Of a DNA stretch of 34,002 nucleotides, positions 16,862 to 25,544 are shown one piece after another. Both the position numbers and the translations under genes were made by a program. Source of the stretch: Prevotella sp. Its GTDB lineage: Bacteria; Bacteroidota; Bacteroidia; Bacteroidales; Bacteroidaceae. The notes below the pieces were generated by a model. The model ran no database searches. It worked only from the letters and a program-made list of their open reading frames with translations, and was not told the origin of the DNA. Position 1 is the stretch's first letter. Each line of letters begins with the position of its first letter. The DNA is taken from assembly GCA_022773395.1 (NCBI GenBank), contig JALFBL010000117.1, positions 1 to 34,002 of the forward strand, read 5' to 3'.

Positions 16862-18565
16862 CTACCCCCTCTGCTTTTTTATGTGCAGCGTTTGGTCGCA
16901 ATAGTCAACCACGGCAGGACGGTGGGTGATGAATATGATGGTCTTGTTGCGGTTGTCTAAAAGGTTTTGGAGGAGCTGGCGTTCCGTATCGGGGTCGAGG
17001 GCGCTTGTCGCCTCGTCAAAGAGCATGATGTTTCGGTTGCGCAGCAATGCACGGGCTATGCTGATGCGTTGCGCTTGTCCCTCGCTCAGTCCTCCGCCTG
17101 TCTCGGAACATTTTGTGTCGAGACCTTCGGGAAGTTCATGCACGAAGTCGGCGCACGACTTATGCAGGGCTTCGCGCATTTCCTCGTCGGTGGCATTGAA
17201 TTTTCCCAGTCGCAAGTTCTCGCGGATAGTTCCGCTCATCAGGGTATTGCCTTGTGGAACATACACAAAGTTGCAGCGCATTCTTGGTGTTATCGTTCTT
17301 GTGGCCTTTCGGTTATAAATTTCCACCTTCCCTTCTTGAGGGTGCAGCAATGCCAGCAGCAGACGCACAATGGTGGTCTTGCCGGCACCGGTTTCTCCCA
17401 AGATGGCAGTGCAACTGCCAGGGGGAAAATTGAATGAGAGGTTTTGGATGATGGCCTCGCCCTGTTGGCTTTCGTGTTTTTCTGTGTTTTTCAGACTGTC
17501 GTAGGCATACGACACGTGGCTCAGGCGGATTCCGCAGGGGGCTTCCAATTCGATGGGGCTTCCCTGTTCTTCGAGTGGGTTCTCTTCCAATTCCATCAGT
17601 CGTTCGGCTGCCGTGAACACGCTGACGAATGCCGGGACCAGTTTTGTGAGGCTGCGTGCCGGATTCTGAATCTTGCTTACCAGTTGGAGGAATGCCGTCA
17701 TCCCTCCAAACGACAGACTTCCGTTCGACATTCGCAGGGCGCTCCACAAAAAAGCCACCAAATAGCCCAGCGCAAAGCCAAAGTTTAGAATCAAGTTGCT
17801 GAAAATGGAAAATGTTGTTCGCTTCACTACATTTTGCCTCAGTTCGCTCTGCGTGCTTTCTAAGCGGCCCATCATTGTTGAGTCGCTTTCCAGCGTTTTT
17901 ATCAGCAGTCGGTTCTGCACCGTTTCCTGCAAAATGCTCTGTACTTTCGAGTCGCTGTTGCGCACCTGCCGCGTGAGATGACGCATCTGTCTTACATAGA
18001 TCTTGCTCGCCAAGATGAACAGCGGAAGCATTACCACGATAATGACTGCCAGCAGTTTGTCCATTGAAAACAGATAGAAAAATGCCCCGAGGAACAAGGC
18101 GAGCACAGACACCGTGTTGGGAATGACCTCCGTAAGGAAATTCACCACATTGTTCACGTCGTTTTCCAAACGATTGATCACGTCGCCGCTGTGCATCTTC
18201 TCCCGTCCGCTCCATTCTGAACGCAGGATGCGGTCGAGCATCCGTTGCTGCATCCGGTTTTGCGCCTTGATGCCAAGAATGTTGCGCACCCAGATGGAAG
18301 CTATGCTGATGGCAAAGTTGAGAAGAATGAGAATGCCCATGATGCCCACGGCCCAATAAAGGCTGCCCTCGGTGTTGTGGGCTGCCACGTCAATGGCATG
18401 CTGCACTGCCCACACTTGGGCAAGGCTCACCGCCACGCCCAACAGGCCAAGCACCGCATTGATGACAGCCTGTGTCTGGTTGCCTTTCCATGCGCTCCAT
18501 AGCCATCGAAGAATTTCTTTGGCACTATATTTGTTTTGACGGGGTTTGAACAGGCTGAAGTCCAT
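16862..18565 (-). CDS. ABC exporter, fused permease and ATPase
   Basis: This is a type I (MsbA/LmrA-like) half-transporter of 567 residues from MDFSLFK. An N-terminal domain with about six membrane helices (residues ~33-320) precedes the ATPase domain: Walker A GETGAGKTT at 390-398, Q-loop Q438, signature LSEGQ at 493-497, Walker B IMLFDEAT at 513-520 (catalytic E518), and switch His548. It should act as a homodimer in the inner membrane. The substrate cannot be told (lipids, peptides or drugs are all possible). An earlier in-frame ATG at 18586 overlaps the -7 element 18584-18591, so 18565 is the start. It lies downstream of nadK but has its own promoter. Confidence 0.93.
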   Translation of the reverse strand: MDFSLFKPRQNKYSAKEILRWLWSAWKGNQTQAVINAVLGLLGVAVSLAQVWAVQHAIDVAAHNTEGSLYWAVGIMGILILLNFAISIASIWVRNILGIKAQNRMQQRMLDRILRSEWSGREKMHSGDVINRLENDVNNVVNFLTEVIPNTVSVLALFLGAFFYLFSMDKLLAVIIVVMLPLFILASKIYVRQMRHLTRQVRNSDSKVQSILQETVQNRLLIKTLESDSTMMGRLESTQSELRQNVVKRTTFSIFSNLILNFGFALGYLVAFLWSALRMSNGSLSFGGMTAFLQLVSKIQNPARSLTKLVPAFVSVFTAAERLMELEENPLEEQGSPIELEAPCGIRLSHVSYAYDSLKNTEKHESQQGEAIIQNLSFNFPPGSCTAILGETGAGKTTIVRLLLALLHPQEGKVEIYNRKATRTITPRMRCNFVYVPQGNTLMSGTIRENLRLGKFNATDEEMREALHKSCADFVHELPEGLDTKCSETGGGLSEGQAQRISIARALLRNRNIMLFDEATSALDPDTERQLLQNLLDNRNKTIIFITHRPAVVDYCDQTLHIKKQRG

Positions 18566-18583
18566 AATCAATGATTGTTGCTG

Positions 18584-18615
18584 CAAACTTACGAAAAAAT
18601 GCCGTAACCGTCAAA
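18584..18615 (-). promoter_or_regulatory. ABC exporter promoter
   Basis: On the minus strand TTTG (18615-18612), a 20-bp spacer and TAAGTTTG (18591-18584) match the -33/-7 consensus exactly. Expected start near 18580, leader about 15 nt to 18565. Confidence 0.75.
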
Positions 18616-18740
18616 ATATTCGTCGAAAATCGTTGACAGGAAGGGAAAAACCGAACAAGACGTTCTAAAGAAAAACAGGCACATCCTTTTCCCAAATGAA
18701 AAACATGCCATCTTGCATATATATATTGAGGGAAGACAGG

Positions 18741-19628
18741 CTACGACCTTTTGTCGGCCCCCCACATGAGTTTCTCGCGCAAAGTGGTGAAGTAGTGTGT
18801 GTTGTAACGCTTTACAATCTTTATCTTGAAAGGCGATTTGCGAATGGTGATGCGGGTACCTTCCTTGCATTTGATGGATCGGCCGTCGAGGGCCACCAGA
18901 AAATGGTGGCTGCGGCTCTTTACGTTCAGCGTGATTTCGCTGTCGTCGGCAACCACAATGGGACGGATGTTCAGGCTGTGGGGTGCAACGGGTGTCAAAC
19001 AGAGCACGTTGGCCCGGGGCACAATGATGGGGCCTCCATTGGAAAGCGAGTAGGCGGTGGAACCCGTCGGTGTGCTGACTATCAATCCGTCGGCCTGGTA
19101 ATTGCCCAAAAGTTCTCCGTCGATATGGGTTTGGATAGAAATCATGGATGCATTGTCGCGTTTAAGCACGGCAATCTCGTTCAAGGCGCAGTGGCAGGCA
19201 CCGAAACTGTTGCCCTCCGCCTCAACTTCTATCGTTGCATGCTCAGTGATGGTGAAATCGCCCTTATAAAGGGCATCCAATGCCTTTTCTATCTCTTGTG
19301 GCTTGATGTCGGCCAGAAATCCCAAGCGTCCCATGTTGATGCCCATAATGGGCGTCTCCTTGTGGCACACGTGGCTGGCCGCTTTCAGCAGGGTTCCGTC
19401 TCCTCCTAAGGAAATGACATAGTCCGCCTCGAAATCTTTGTCATGGAAAACGCCCGTGGCATTTACTTCAAGATGCTGCTTTTGGGTAAGAAATTCATAG
19501 AACTCGCTTTCTATATAGATTTCGGCATTACGGGATGCCAGTCCCGACAACAAACTTTGGATGTTTGCTGACTTTTTGGCCTGATATACATTGCCAAAAA
19601 GAGCGAATCTCAATTTCCCTTGCACCAT
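18741..19628 (-). CDS. nadK: NAD kinase
   Basis: NadK phosphorylates NAD+ to NADP+ in the cytoplasm. The 295-residue length is normal. It has the nucleotide-binding GGDGT at 75-79 (D77 catalytic), the LNE motif at 149-151, and the glycine/threonine loop STPTGSTAYS at 185-194 preceded by D180. No convincing minus-strand -7 element was found upstream; the region contains the divergent pdxJ leader promoter instead. The ABC exporter gene follows on the same strand after 175 bp with its own promoter, so nadK is probably monocistronic or only partly co-transcribed. Confidence 0.95.
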   Translation of the reverse strand: MVQGKLRFALFGNVYQAKKSANIQSLLSGLASRNAEIYIESEFYEFLTQKQHLEVNATGVFHDKDFEADYVISLGGDGTLLKAASHVCHKETPIMGINMGRLGFLADIKPQEIEKALDALYKGDFTITEHATIEVEAEGNSFGACHCALNEIAVLKRDNASMISIQTHIDGELLGNYQADGLIVSTPTGSTAYSLSNGGPIIVPRANVLCLTPVAPHSLNIRPIVVADDSEITLNVKSRSHHFLVALDGRSIKCKEGTRITIRKSPFKIKIVKRYNTHYFTTLREKLMWGADKRS

Positions 19629-19686
19629 AATTGTATGTTTTTTTATCTTTCTCGAATTTTTAAATGGCCGATTCGTAAACTTTTCT

Positions 19687-19862
19687 TATCTTTGCATAAG
19701 ATAGCTTGCGCCCTGCATCTGGAAAGCAGCTTCCATAGCACAAGGTTGACACTATCTCAACAACCACCATCCATGGGGTGAAGCCCGATTAAGGATAACC
19801 GGTTGCAAAAATACATTTTTTTATGCAAACAATATGTATATCAAACGAAAATAATTGATGAA
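19687..19862 (+). promoter_or_regulatory. pdxJ promoter and structured 5' leader, or a separate small RNA
   Basis: TATCTTTG at 19687-19694 is an exact -7 element with a poor -33. The predicted start (about 19698-19701) lies about 160 nt ahead of pdxJ. The leader folds by eye into successive hairpins. The first has an outer stem 19705-19711 / 19738-19744 (one mismatch), an inner stem CTGC/GCAG 19713-19716 / 19726-19729, and an alternative TGGAA/TTCCA pairing 19720-19724 / 19731-19735. The second is GTTGA/TCAAC 19745-19749 / 19757-19761. The third is GGG/CCC near 19776-19786. A T7 run lies at 19814-19820. It matches no riboswitch or small RNA that I can recall. Confidence 0.4.
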
Positions 19863-20576
19863 ATGACAAAATTAAGCGTGAATGTGAACAAGGTGGCGAC
19901 CTTGAGAAACGCAAGGGGCGGAAACAATCCCGATGTGCTGAAGGTGGCTGCCGACTGTGAGCGCTTTGGCGCACAGGGTATCACGGTGCACCCGCGTCCC
20001 GACGAACGACACATACGCTATCAGGATGTGCGCGAATTGAAGCCACGGATTGCGACAGAATTCAACATTGAGGGAAATCCCATTCCGTCGTACATCGACT
20101 TGGTGCTGGAAACCTGCCCTACGCAAGTGACACTTGTTCCAGACGGCAACGACCAGATTACGTCTAACCAGGGATGGGACACGGTGGCCAACGAAACTTT
20201 CCTCACTGATGTCATTGGGCGTTTCAAGGAGGCAGGCATCAGGACAAGCATCTTTGTGAACGCTTGTCCCAGGATGGTGGAAGGGGCGCACAAGTGTGGG
20301 GCTGACAGGGTGGAACTCTACACAGAACCCTATGCTGCCAACTATGCACGCCGCCGCGAAGAAGCCATCCGGCCGTTCGTGGAGGCGGCAGAAGCGGCCA
20401 GGGAGATGGGACTGGGACTGAATGCCGGGCACGATCTGAGTTTGGAAAACCTCACTTTTTTCCACCAAATGATTCCATGGGCTGACGAAGTTAGCATCGG
20501 CCATGCGCTGATTTGCGATGCATTGTATTTGGGACTGGAGGAAACCATCCGCCGATATTTGCAGTGCCTGAAATAA
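19863..20576 (+). CDS. pdxJ: pyridoxine 5'-phosphate synthase
   Basis: PdxJ condenses 1-deoxyxylulose 5-phosphate with 3-amino-2-oxopropyl phosphate to give pyridoxine 5'-phosphate, the last ring-forming step of DXP-dependent vitamin B6 synthesis. From [20 protein letters not shown] the product has 237 residues, normal length. Hallmarks are the N-terminal [11 protein letters not shown], the phosphate-binding HPRPDERHI, and the C-terminal [14 protein letters not shown] 20-codon in-frame extension to 19803 is AT-rich and unlike the family, so it is rejected. The gene heads an operon with the DJ-1 gene (45 bp), ispD and recG. Confidence 0.96.
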   Translation: MTKLSVNVNKVATLRNARGGNNPDVLKVAADCERFGAQGITVHPRPDERHIRYQDVRELKPRIATEFNIEGNPIPSYIDLVLETCPTQVTLVPDGNDQITSNQGWDTVANETFLTDVIGRFKEAGIRTSIFVNACPRMVEGAHKCGADRVELYTEPYAANYARRREEAIRPFVEAAEAAREMGLGLNAGHDLSLENLTFFHQMIPWADEVSIGHALICDALYLGLEETIRRYLQCLK

Positions 20577-20621
20577 AACGGAAGAAACCAAATCACACTA
20601 AATCACCAAACCACAAGATAT

Positions 20622-21188
20622 ATGGCTAAAGTTTATCAATTTATGGCAAACGGTTTCGAGGATATCGAAGCCTTGATTCCCGTAGACGTGCTGCGTCGCG
20701 GTGGAGTAGAAATCCTTACGGTGAGCATTACGGGAGAATCCGTTGTCGAATCGGCACACGGTGTCAGAATACAAGCCGACATGGTTTTTGAAGATGCCGA
20801 CTTCTCGGATGCCGACCTGCTGATGCTGCCCGGCGGTATGCCCGGTGCCACGAACTTGAACGGACACGAGGGAGTGAAAGGGGCTTTGTTGGCACAGCAC
20901 AAGGCCGGAAAGAAGATTGCCGCCATCTGCGCCGCTCCATTGGTACTGGGCGGACTGGGACTGCTTCGCGGAAAGCGTGCCACCTGCTATCCTGGATTTG
21001 AAGACACGCTCGAAGGGGCGGAATACACAGCCGAACTTTACACGGTAGATGGAAACATTACCACAGGCGAAGGCCCGGCTGCCGCACTTCCGTATGCCTA
21101 TACATTGCTTGCTGCACTCACCGACAAAGAAACGGCAGACAGTGTGGCCGAGGGTATGCGCTATGTACATCTGATGGAAAGAAAATAA
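20622..21188 (+). CDS. DJ-1/PfpI family protein (YajL-like)
   Basis: A 188-residue cytosolic protein of the DJ-1/ThiJ superfamily. The nucleophile is C103 in AAICAAP, supported by the conserved glutamate E16 in GFEDIEA, exactly as in YajL and human DJ-1 (C106 and E18). Family members have been reported as chaperones, oxidative-stress sensors, glyoxalases or deglycases; which applies here cannot be decided from sequence. It sits in the operon between pdxJ and ispD, 10 bp ahead of the latter. The context does not point to a dedicated B6 or isoprenoid role. Confidence 0.92.
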   Translation: MAKVYQFMANGFEDIEALIPVDVLRRGGVEILTVSITGESVVESAHGVRIQADMVFEDADFSDADLLMLPGGMPGATNLNGHEGVKGALLAQHKAGKKIAAICAAPLVLGGLGLLRGKRATCYPGFEDTLEGAEYTAELYTVDGNITTGEGPAAALPYAYTLLAALTDKETADSVAEGMRYVHLMERK

Positions 21189-21198
21189 AGGGGAATTT

Positions 21199-21876
21199 AT
21201 GGATTATGCCATCATTGTGGCCGGAGGTAAAGGCACCCGAATGGGTGGTGACATACCCAAGCAGTTCCTGTTGCTTGGGGGAGTGCCCGTTCTGATGCAC
21301 ACCGTCCGGCGTTTTCACGATTGCTGTCCTGCCTTGAAAATCATATTGGTGTTGCCCAAAGAGCAGCACCAGTATTGGGAAACACTGTGCCGGAAATACC
21401 ATTTTGATGTGGAATGCCAAGTGGCCGATGGGGGAGAAACGCGCTTTCATTCCATTCAAAACGGGCTTTCCTTGATTCCCGACAATGAACAGGGAGTGGT
21501 GGGCATCCACGATGGAGTGCGGCCTTTCCCGTCCTTTCGGGTGATAGAGGATTGTTATGAAACGGCACGCAGATGTGGAGCCGCAGTGCCCGTAATGCCA
21601 GTGGTGGAGACCATCAGGCACAGGGAGGGAGAGACGAGCGTGACTGTGCCACGCAATGAATACTGTATGGTGCAGACTCCCCAGACGTTCGACATACAGG
21701 TGCATAAACAGGCATACGCCCAACCTTATTGCAAGGATTTCACCGATGACGCTTCGGTAGTGGAGAGTCTGGGGCATCCCGTTGCGTTGGTGGAGGGAAA
21801 CAGAGAGAACATCAAGATAACCACTCCTTTCGACATGGTGATTGCTGAAACGCTGGTAAGGAAAAAGCCAAGATGA
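21199..21876 (+). CDS. ispD: 2-C-methyl-D-erythritol 4-phosphate cytidylyltransferase
   Basis: IspD transfers CMP from CTP to methylerythritol phosphate, the third step of the non-mevalonate (MEP) isoprenoid pathway. The 225-residue protein starts with the nucleotide-binding signature AGGKGTRMGGDIPKQF (residues 8-23) and retains the downstream family motifs HDGVRPF and PRNEYCMVQTPQTF. It shares the precursor DXP with pdxJ in the same operon, a plausible reason for linkage (inference). The stop overlaps the recG start by 4 bp (ATGA), indicating coupled translation. Confidence 0.96.
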   Translation: MDYAIIVAGGKGTRMGGDIPKQFLLLGGVPVLMHTVRRFHDCCPALKIILVLPKEQHQYWETLCRKYHFDVECQVADGGETRFHSIQNGLSLIPDNEQGVVGIHDGVRPFPSFRVIEDCYETARRCGAAVPVMPVVETIRHREGETSVTVPRNEYCMVQTPQTFDIQVHKQAYAQPYCKDFTDDASVVESLGHPVALVEGNRENIKITTPFDMVIAETLVRKKPR

Positions 21877-23972
21877 CAGATATCCTTCAACAGGACATTA
21901 TGTATGTGCCGGGCGTTGGTCCCAAACGCAAGGACATACTGCAAAAGGAGTTGGGCATCAATACTTTTGGTGACTTGTTGGAGTATTATCCTTACAAATA
22001 CATCGACCGCAGCCGCATTTATACCATCGGTGAAATGGAAGGCGAAATGCCTTTCATACAGATAAAAGGAAAGATTCTCGGTTTCGAGGAGTTTGAAATG
22101 GGGCTGAGGCGCAAACGTGTTGTTGCCCATTTTACAGACGGAACGGGAATTGCAGACCTCGTTTGGTTTTCTCATGCCCAACAAATCACCAAAAACTATA
22201 AAGTGGCTACGGAATACATCGTTTTCGGAAAACCATCAGTCTATGCCGGCCGCTATCAGTTTGCTCATCCAGAAATAGAGAAGGTGGCAGATGTGAAACT
22301 CTCGGAAATGGGAATGCAACCTTATTATATAACCACCGAGAAAATGAAGAAATCGGGCATGACATCGAGAACCATCGAAAAAATCACCAAAGGGATGCTC
22401 GACCGTATGGTTGAGCCATTGCCCGAGACACTTCCTCCTTTCATCATCCACAGACTGCATCTTGTTTCGCGCGACACCGCTTTCCACCATATCCATTACC
22501 CGAAGACTGCGGATGAGATGAGCCGGGCTCGCTTGCGGCTGAAATTTGAGGAACTTTTTTACACACAGCTGAACATTCTTCGGTATGCCAGTGATTTGCG
22601 CCGAAAATACAGAGGGTATGTCTTTTCTAAAGTGGGGACGTACTTCAACGATTTCTACCATCATCATTTGCCTTTCCCCCTTACCAATGCTCAGAAAAGG
22701 GTGATGAGGGAAATACGCGCCGACATGGGCAGCGGCAGGCAGATGAATCGTCTGTTGCAAGGCGATGTGGGATCGGGAAAAACGCTGGTGGCGTTGATGT
22801 CCATTCTCATTGCACTCGACAACGGTTATCAAGCCTGCCTGATGGCACCTACCGAATTGCTCGCAGAACAGCATTTCACCACGCTCAAAGAGTTTCTGAA
22901 AGGCATGGACGTGCGTGTAGAGTTGCTCACGGGTACGGTGAAAGGCAAGCGGAGAAAAGAGGTGATGGAAGGTGCTGCAGATGGAAGTGTGCAGATTCTC
23001 GTGGGAACGCATGCCCTTATCGAGGACACTGTGCAGTTTTTGCACTTGGGCTTTGCCGTGGTGGACGAGCAGCACCGTTTTGGAGTGGCGCAAAGAGCCA
23101 AGTTGTGGAGCAAAAGTACCAATCCCCCTCATGTGCTGGTGATGACGGCCACGCCTATTCCGCGCACGCTGGCCATGACCATCTATGGCGACCTGGACGT
23201 AAGCGTAATCGATGAATTGCCCCCGGGGCGAAAGTCGATTGTCACCATCCATAAATACGACAACAGGCTGGCAAGTCTCTACCATGGCATCCGGCAGCAG
23301 GTGAATCAGGGCAGGCAGGCATATATCGTGTTCCCACTGATTCAGGAAAGCGAAAAGAGCGACTTGAAAAATCTCGAGCAAGGATATGAAACGCTGTGTC
23401 AGGTGTTCCCCGAGTTTCAACTGAGTAGGGTTCATGGCAGGATGAAGTCGGCAGAGAAAGAGGAGGAAATGCAAAAATTCGTAAAAGGCGAAACGCAAAT
23501 TCTCGTGGCAACCACCGTTATCGAAGTGGGCATCAATGTGCCCAACGCATCGGTGATGGTGATTCTTGATGCTCAGCGCTTTGGCTTGTCACAGCTTCAC
23601 CAGCTTCGGGGACGCGTGGGAAGGGGAGCCGACCAGTCGTATTGCATTTTGGTGACCAAGCCGCAATTGAGTGCCGAAACACGTAAACGCATCGACATCA
23701 TGTGCGATACCAACGATGGTTTCCGCATTGCCGAAGCCGACTTGAAACTGCGCGGGCCTGGCGATTTGGAAGGCACGCAGCAAAGCGGTATGGCGTTCGG
23801 CCTGAAGATTGCCGATATAGCCCGCGATGGACAAATTGTGCAAATGGCCCGCAATGAGGCACAAGCCATTATCGACGATGATCCTTTTTGCCAAAAAACA
23901 ACATACCGGATGTTGTGGAATCGACTGCTGAGCCTTAGGAAAACCAACATCAATTGGGGTGCCATTTCGTAA
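21873..23972 (+). CDS. recG: ATP-dependent DNA helicase RecG
   Basis: RecG is a branch-migrating helicase that remodels stalled replication forks and Holliday junctions. The 699-residue protein, normal length, has the N-terminal wedge domain, then superfamily 2 helicase motifs: Walker A GDVGSGKT at 297-304, DEQH box at 398-401 (VVDEQHRFGV), TATPIPRTLA, and the C-terminal LRGRVGRG segment typical of RecG and Mfd. It overlaps ispD by 4 bp. After its stop there is an AT-rich inverted repeat at 23997-24030 and a new promoter for the M23 gene. Confidence 0.97.
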   Translation: MTDILQQDIMYVPGVGPKRKDILQKELGINTFGDLLEYYPYKYIDRSRIYTIGEMEGEMPFIQIKGKILGFEEFEMGLRRKRVVAHFTDGTGIADLVWFSHAQQITKNYKVATEYIVFGKPSVYAGRYQFAHPEIEKVADVKLSEMGMQPYYITTEKMKKSGMTSRTIEKITKGMLDRMVEPLPETLPPFIIHRLHLVSRDTAFHHIHYPKTADEMSRARLRLKFEELFYTQLNILRYASDLRRKYRGYVFSKVGTYFNDFYHHHLPFPLTNAQKRVMREIRADMGSGRQMNRLLQGDVGSGKTLVALMSILIALDNGYQACLMAPTELLAEQHFTTLKEFLKGMDVRVELLTGTVKGKRRKEVMEGAADGSVQILVGTHALIEDTVQFLHLGFAVVDEQHRFGVAQRAKLWSKSTNPPHVLVMTATPIPRTLAMTIYGDLDVSVIDELPPGRKSIVTIHKYDNRLASLYHGIRQQVNQGRQAYIVFPLIQESEKSDLKNLEQGYETLCQVFPEFQLSRVHGRMKSAEKEEEMQKFVKGETQILVATTVIEVGINVPNASVMVILDAQRFGLSQLHQLRGRVGRGADQSYCILVTKPQLSAETRKRIDIMCDTNDGFRIAEADLKLRGPGDLEGTQQSGMAFGLKIADIARDGQIVQMARNEAQAIIDDDPFCQKTTYRMLWNRLLSLRKTNINWGAIS

Positions 23973-23996
23973 TGTTTGTACCCAGTTCTGTAAATA

Positions 23997-24030
23997 TTTT
24001 AACAAATTATACTTAAAGAAGTTGTTAAAA
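23997..24030. repeat. AT-rich inverted repeat after recG
   Basis: TTTTAACAA (23997-24005) pairs perfectly with TTGTTAAAA (24022-24030) around a 16-nt loop. It lies 25 bp past the recG stop and has no T tail, so it may be a weak terminator or a protein-binding site. Confidence 0.4.
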
Positions 24031-24076
24031 ACGTCATAAAACTGTTAACCTTGTGACAATTTGATGATTTTTTTAT

Positions 24077-24084
24077 TACCTTTG
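24077..24084 (+). promoter_or_regulatory. -7 element of the M23 peptidase gene
   Basis: TACCTTTG is an exact TAnnTTTG match. The best -33 (TTG at 24051-24053) is 23 bp away, longer than usual. The leader to 24176 would be about 88 nt. Confidence 0.5.
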
Positions 24085-24175
24085 CCAAGACTTTTTGATA
24101 AACCGATTCTTAATACTTTGAATTTTGTCGGTTTTGCAGTGGACAATTGCCCATCGACAACTAAAAAAAAGAATT

Positions 24176-25111
24176 ATGCATTTTGAGAAAACGATTAAAA
24201 TTTTGACGATAGTTGCCGTATTGGCCATTGCGACTGTTCCTGCATTTGGCCAAGACCTTCTGGCGCGGCAAGCACCGGTGGACAGGAAAGCGAGCAAGGT
24301 AGATACGGTGGCTCTCCGCAATATCATTGAAAGAGAAGAAAATTCGGCTGTAGCCCAACTGTATTCGGAATGGAGCAACAAATATGCACACCGTGCGATG
24401 AACGTTCCGGATTCGTTCCGTATTGACTTGCGCGGATTCACAATGCCTACGTCCAACAGGGTAGTTACCAGCAATTTCGGCCGCCGATGGGGACGGATGC
24501 ATAAGGGACTTGATGTCAAAGTGTTTATCGGAGACACCATTCGTGCTGCATTCGACGGTATCATCCGCGTGGTCAACTATGAAGCAGCGGGCTATGGCAA
24601 CTATGTCGTGATCCGCCATAAGAACGGACTGGAAACCATCTACGGGCACATGTCCAAGCATCTCGTCCACGAGAATCAAACCGTTAAATCTGGAACGCCA
24701 ATTGGTTTGGGAGGCAATACGGGAAAGAGCACCGGTTCGCACCTTCATTTTGAAACACGCCTGTGTGGCGTTGCACTCAATCCGGCACTGTTGTTCGACT
24801 TCCGCAATCAAGACGTAACGGCCGATTATTTTATGTTCCGCCGCCGCGACCACGTAAAGGATCCGAATCTTTCCAAACGAGCACTCGGCAAGATGGAAGA
24901 AGACGAAGAGCCGGACAACAGCCAGGCATCCGCAGATGTTCATCCCGCAAGGACTAACGGCAATGATGCGAAATACCATAAAGTGGCGAAAGGCGAGACC
25001 CTTTATTCCATTTCACGCAAACTTGGCGTTTCTGTCAAGGAACTGTGCAAAATCAACAAAATCGGACAGAATATGCGTGTTCGCCCGGGGCAACTGCTGA
25101 AATATTCTTGA
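24176..25111 (+). CDS. M23 family peptidoglycan DD-endopeptidase with LysM domain
   Basis: This 311-residue exported cell-wall hydrolase cleaves peptide cross-links in peptidoglycan. A signal peptide (about 1-26, ending VPAFGQ) precedes an M23 zinc peptidase domain with all catalytic ligands: H109 and D113 in HKGLD, H158 in YGHMS, and H189/H191 in HLHFE. A charged linker rich in Glu, Asp and Ser (about 230-265) leads to one LysM domain at 267-310 that should bind glycan strands. The enzyme looks active, unlike degenerate LytM regulators. The open frame begins at 24125, but MHFEKTIK at 24176 gives the proper signal peptide. Confidence 0.93.
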   Translation: MHFEKTIKILTIVAVLAIATVPAFGQDLLARQAPVDRKASKVDTVALRNIIEREENSAVAQLYSEWSNKYAHRAMNVPDSFRIDLRGFTMPTSNRVVTSNFGRRWGRMHKGLDVKVFIGDTIRAAFDGIIRVVNYEAAGYGNYVVIRHKNGLETIYGHMSKHLVHENQTVKSGTPIGLGGNTGKSTGSHLHFETRLCGVALNPALLFDFRNQDVTADYFMFRRRDHVKDPNLSKRALGKMEEDEEPDNSQASADVHPARTNGNDAKYHKVAKGETLYSISRKLGVSVKELCKINKIGQNMRVRPGQLLKYS

Positions 25112-25336
25112 CACAAAAGCGAAACCTAAATAAGATGACAGCTCACCAAGAGCAAGGCGAGAGGGGTTGAGGGAAATACATGGTGAAGAGAGTCTGAAAA
25201 CGTCTGCATCGGTATTCTCTGAGTCCCTCTTCTGCTATCCGGCCTTTTTTCTCCCTTTTGCAGAAAAGATAACGGTCAATGTCGGTGTTCACCAAGGCAT
25301 TTTAGTGTGCATCATCCTTGTAAGGCATCTATAAGG
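25112..25336. other. intergenic region after the M23 gene
   Basis: About 225 bases with no credible gene. A 6-bp imperfect pairing (GAAGAG/CTCTTC) is present but is too weak to call. The region ends in the strong terminator at 25337. Confidence 0.4.
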
Positions 25337-25396
25337 AAAACGAGAAAAATACGCAACAAAAACGTTGCCATTTTCTCGTTTTTTCTGTTTTTTTTG
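25337..25396 (+). terminator. terminator of the M23 gene, abutting the next promoter
   Basis: A 12-bp outer stem (25337-25348 / 25371-25382, AAAACGAGAAAA) and a 5-bp inner stem GCAAC/GTTGC (25353-25357 / 25364-25368) are followed by TTCTGTTTTTTTTG. The poly-T tail runs directly into the -7 element at 25397. Confidence 0.85.
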
Positions 25397-25404
25397 TACT
25401 TTTG
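25397..25404 (+). promoter_or_regulatory. -7 element of the 1501-residue adhesin gene
   Basis: TACTTTTG matches TAnnTTTG exactly. The -33 position falls within the 3' arm of the terminator stem (CTCG), so the -33 is not a match. The leader to 25545 is about 137 nt. Confidence 0.55.
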
Positions 25405-25544
25405 CTTTCGTTTTGAATTTCTCGTCTTTTAAAAGCAGCAGGAAGACAAGAGATCAAAATCGACAGATGAAAGTTGGGCTACCATCCGGCTTGTCTAAAA
25501 CCTATTCATGTATCAACCTCATTTGCTGCACAACAGAAAAAACA

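Noticed and set aside
17313..18356. 347-codon minus-strand open frame overlapping the ABC exporter
   Set aside because: Same-strand alternate frame of a well-supported transporter, rich in His/Arg/Gly repeats, no domain.
19700..19760. Small SRP RNA resemblance (GGAAAGCAGC)
   Set aside because: The conserved apical stem around the GGAA tetraloop (UCC/GGA) is not present, so the identification is not supported; left as an unclassified leader.
22236..23498. 420-codon minus-strand open frame inside recG
   Set aside because: Shadow of a gene confirmed by complete helicase motifs; composition (His/Arg-rich) is not protein-like.
25365..25544. 60-codon N-terminal extension of the adhesin
   Set aside because: Starts in the 3' arm of a strong terminator and includes the promoter; the signal peptide begins at 25545.
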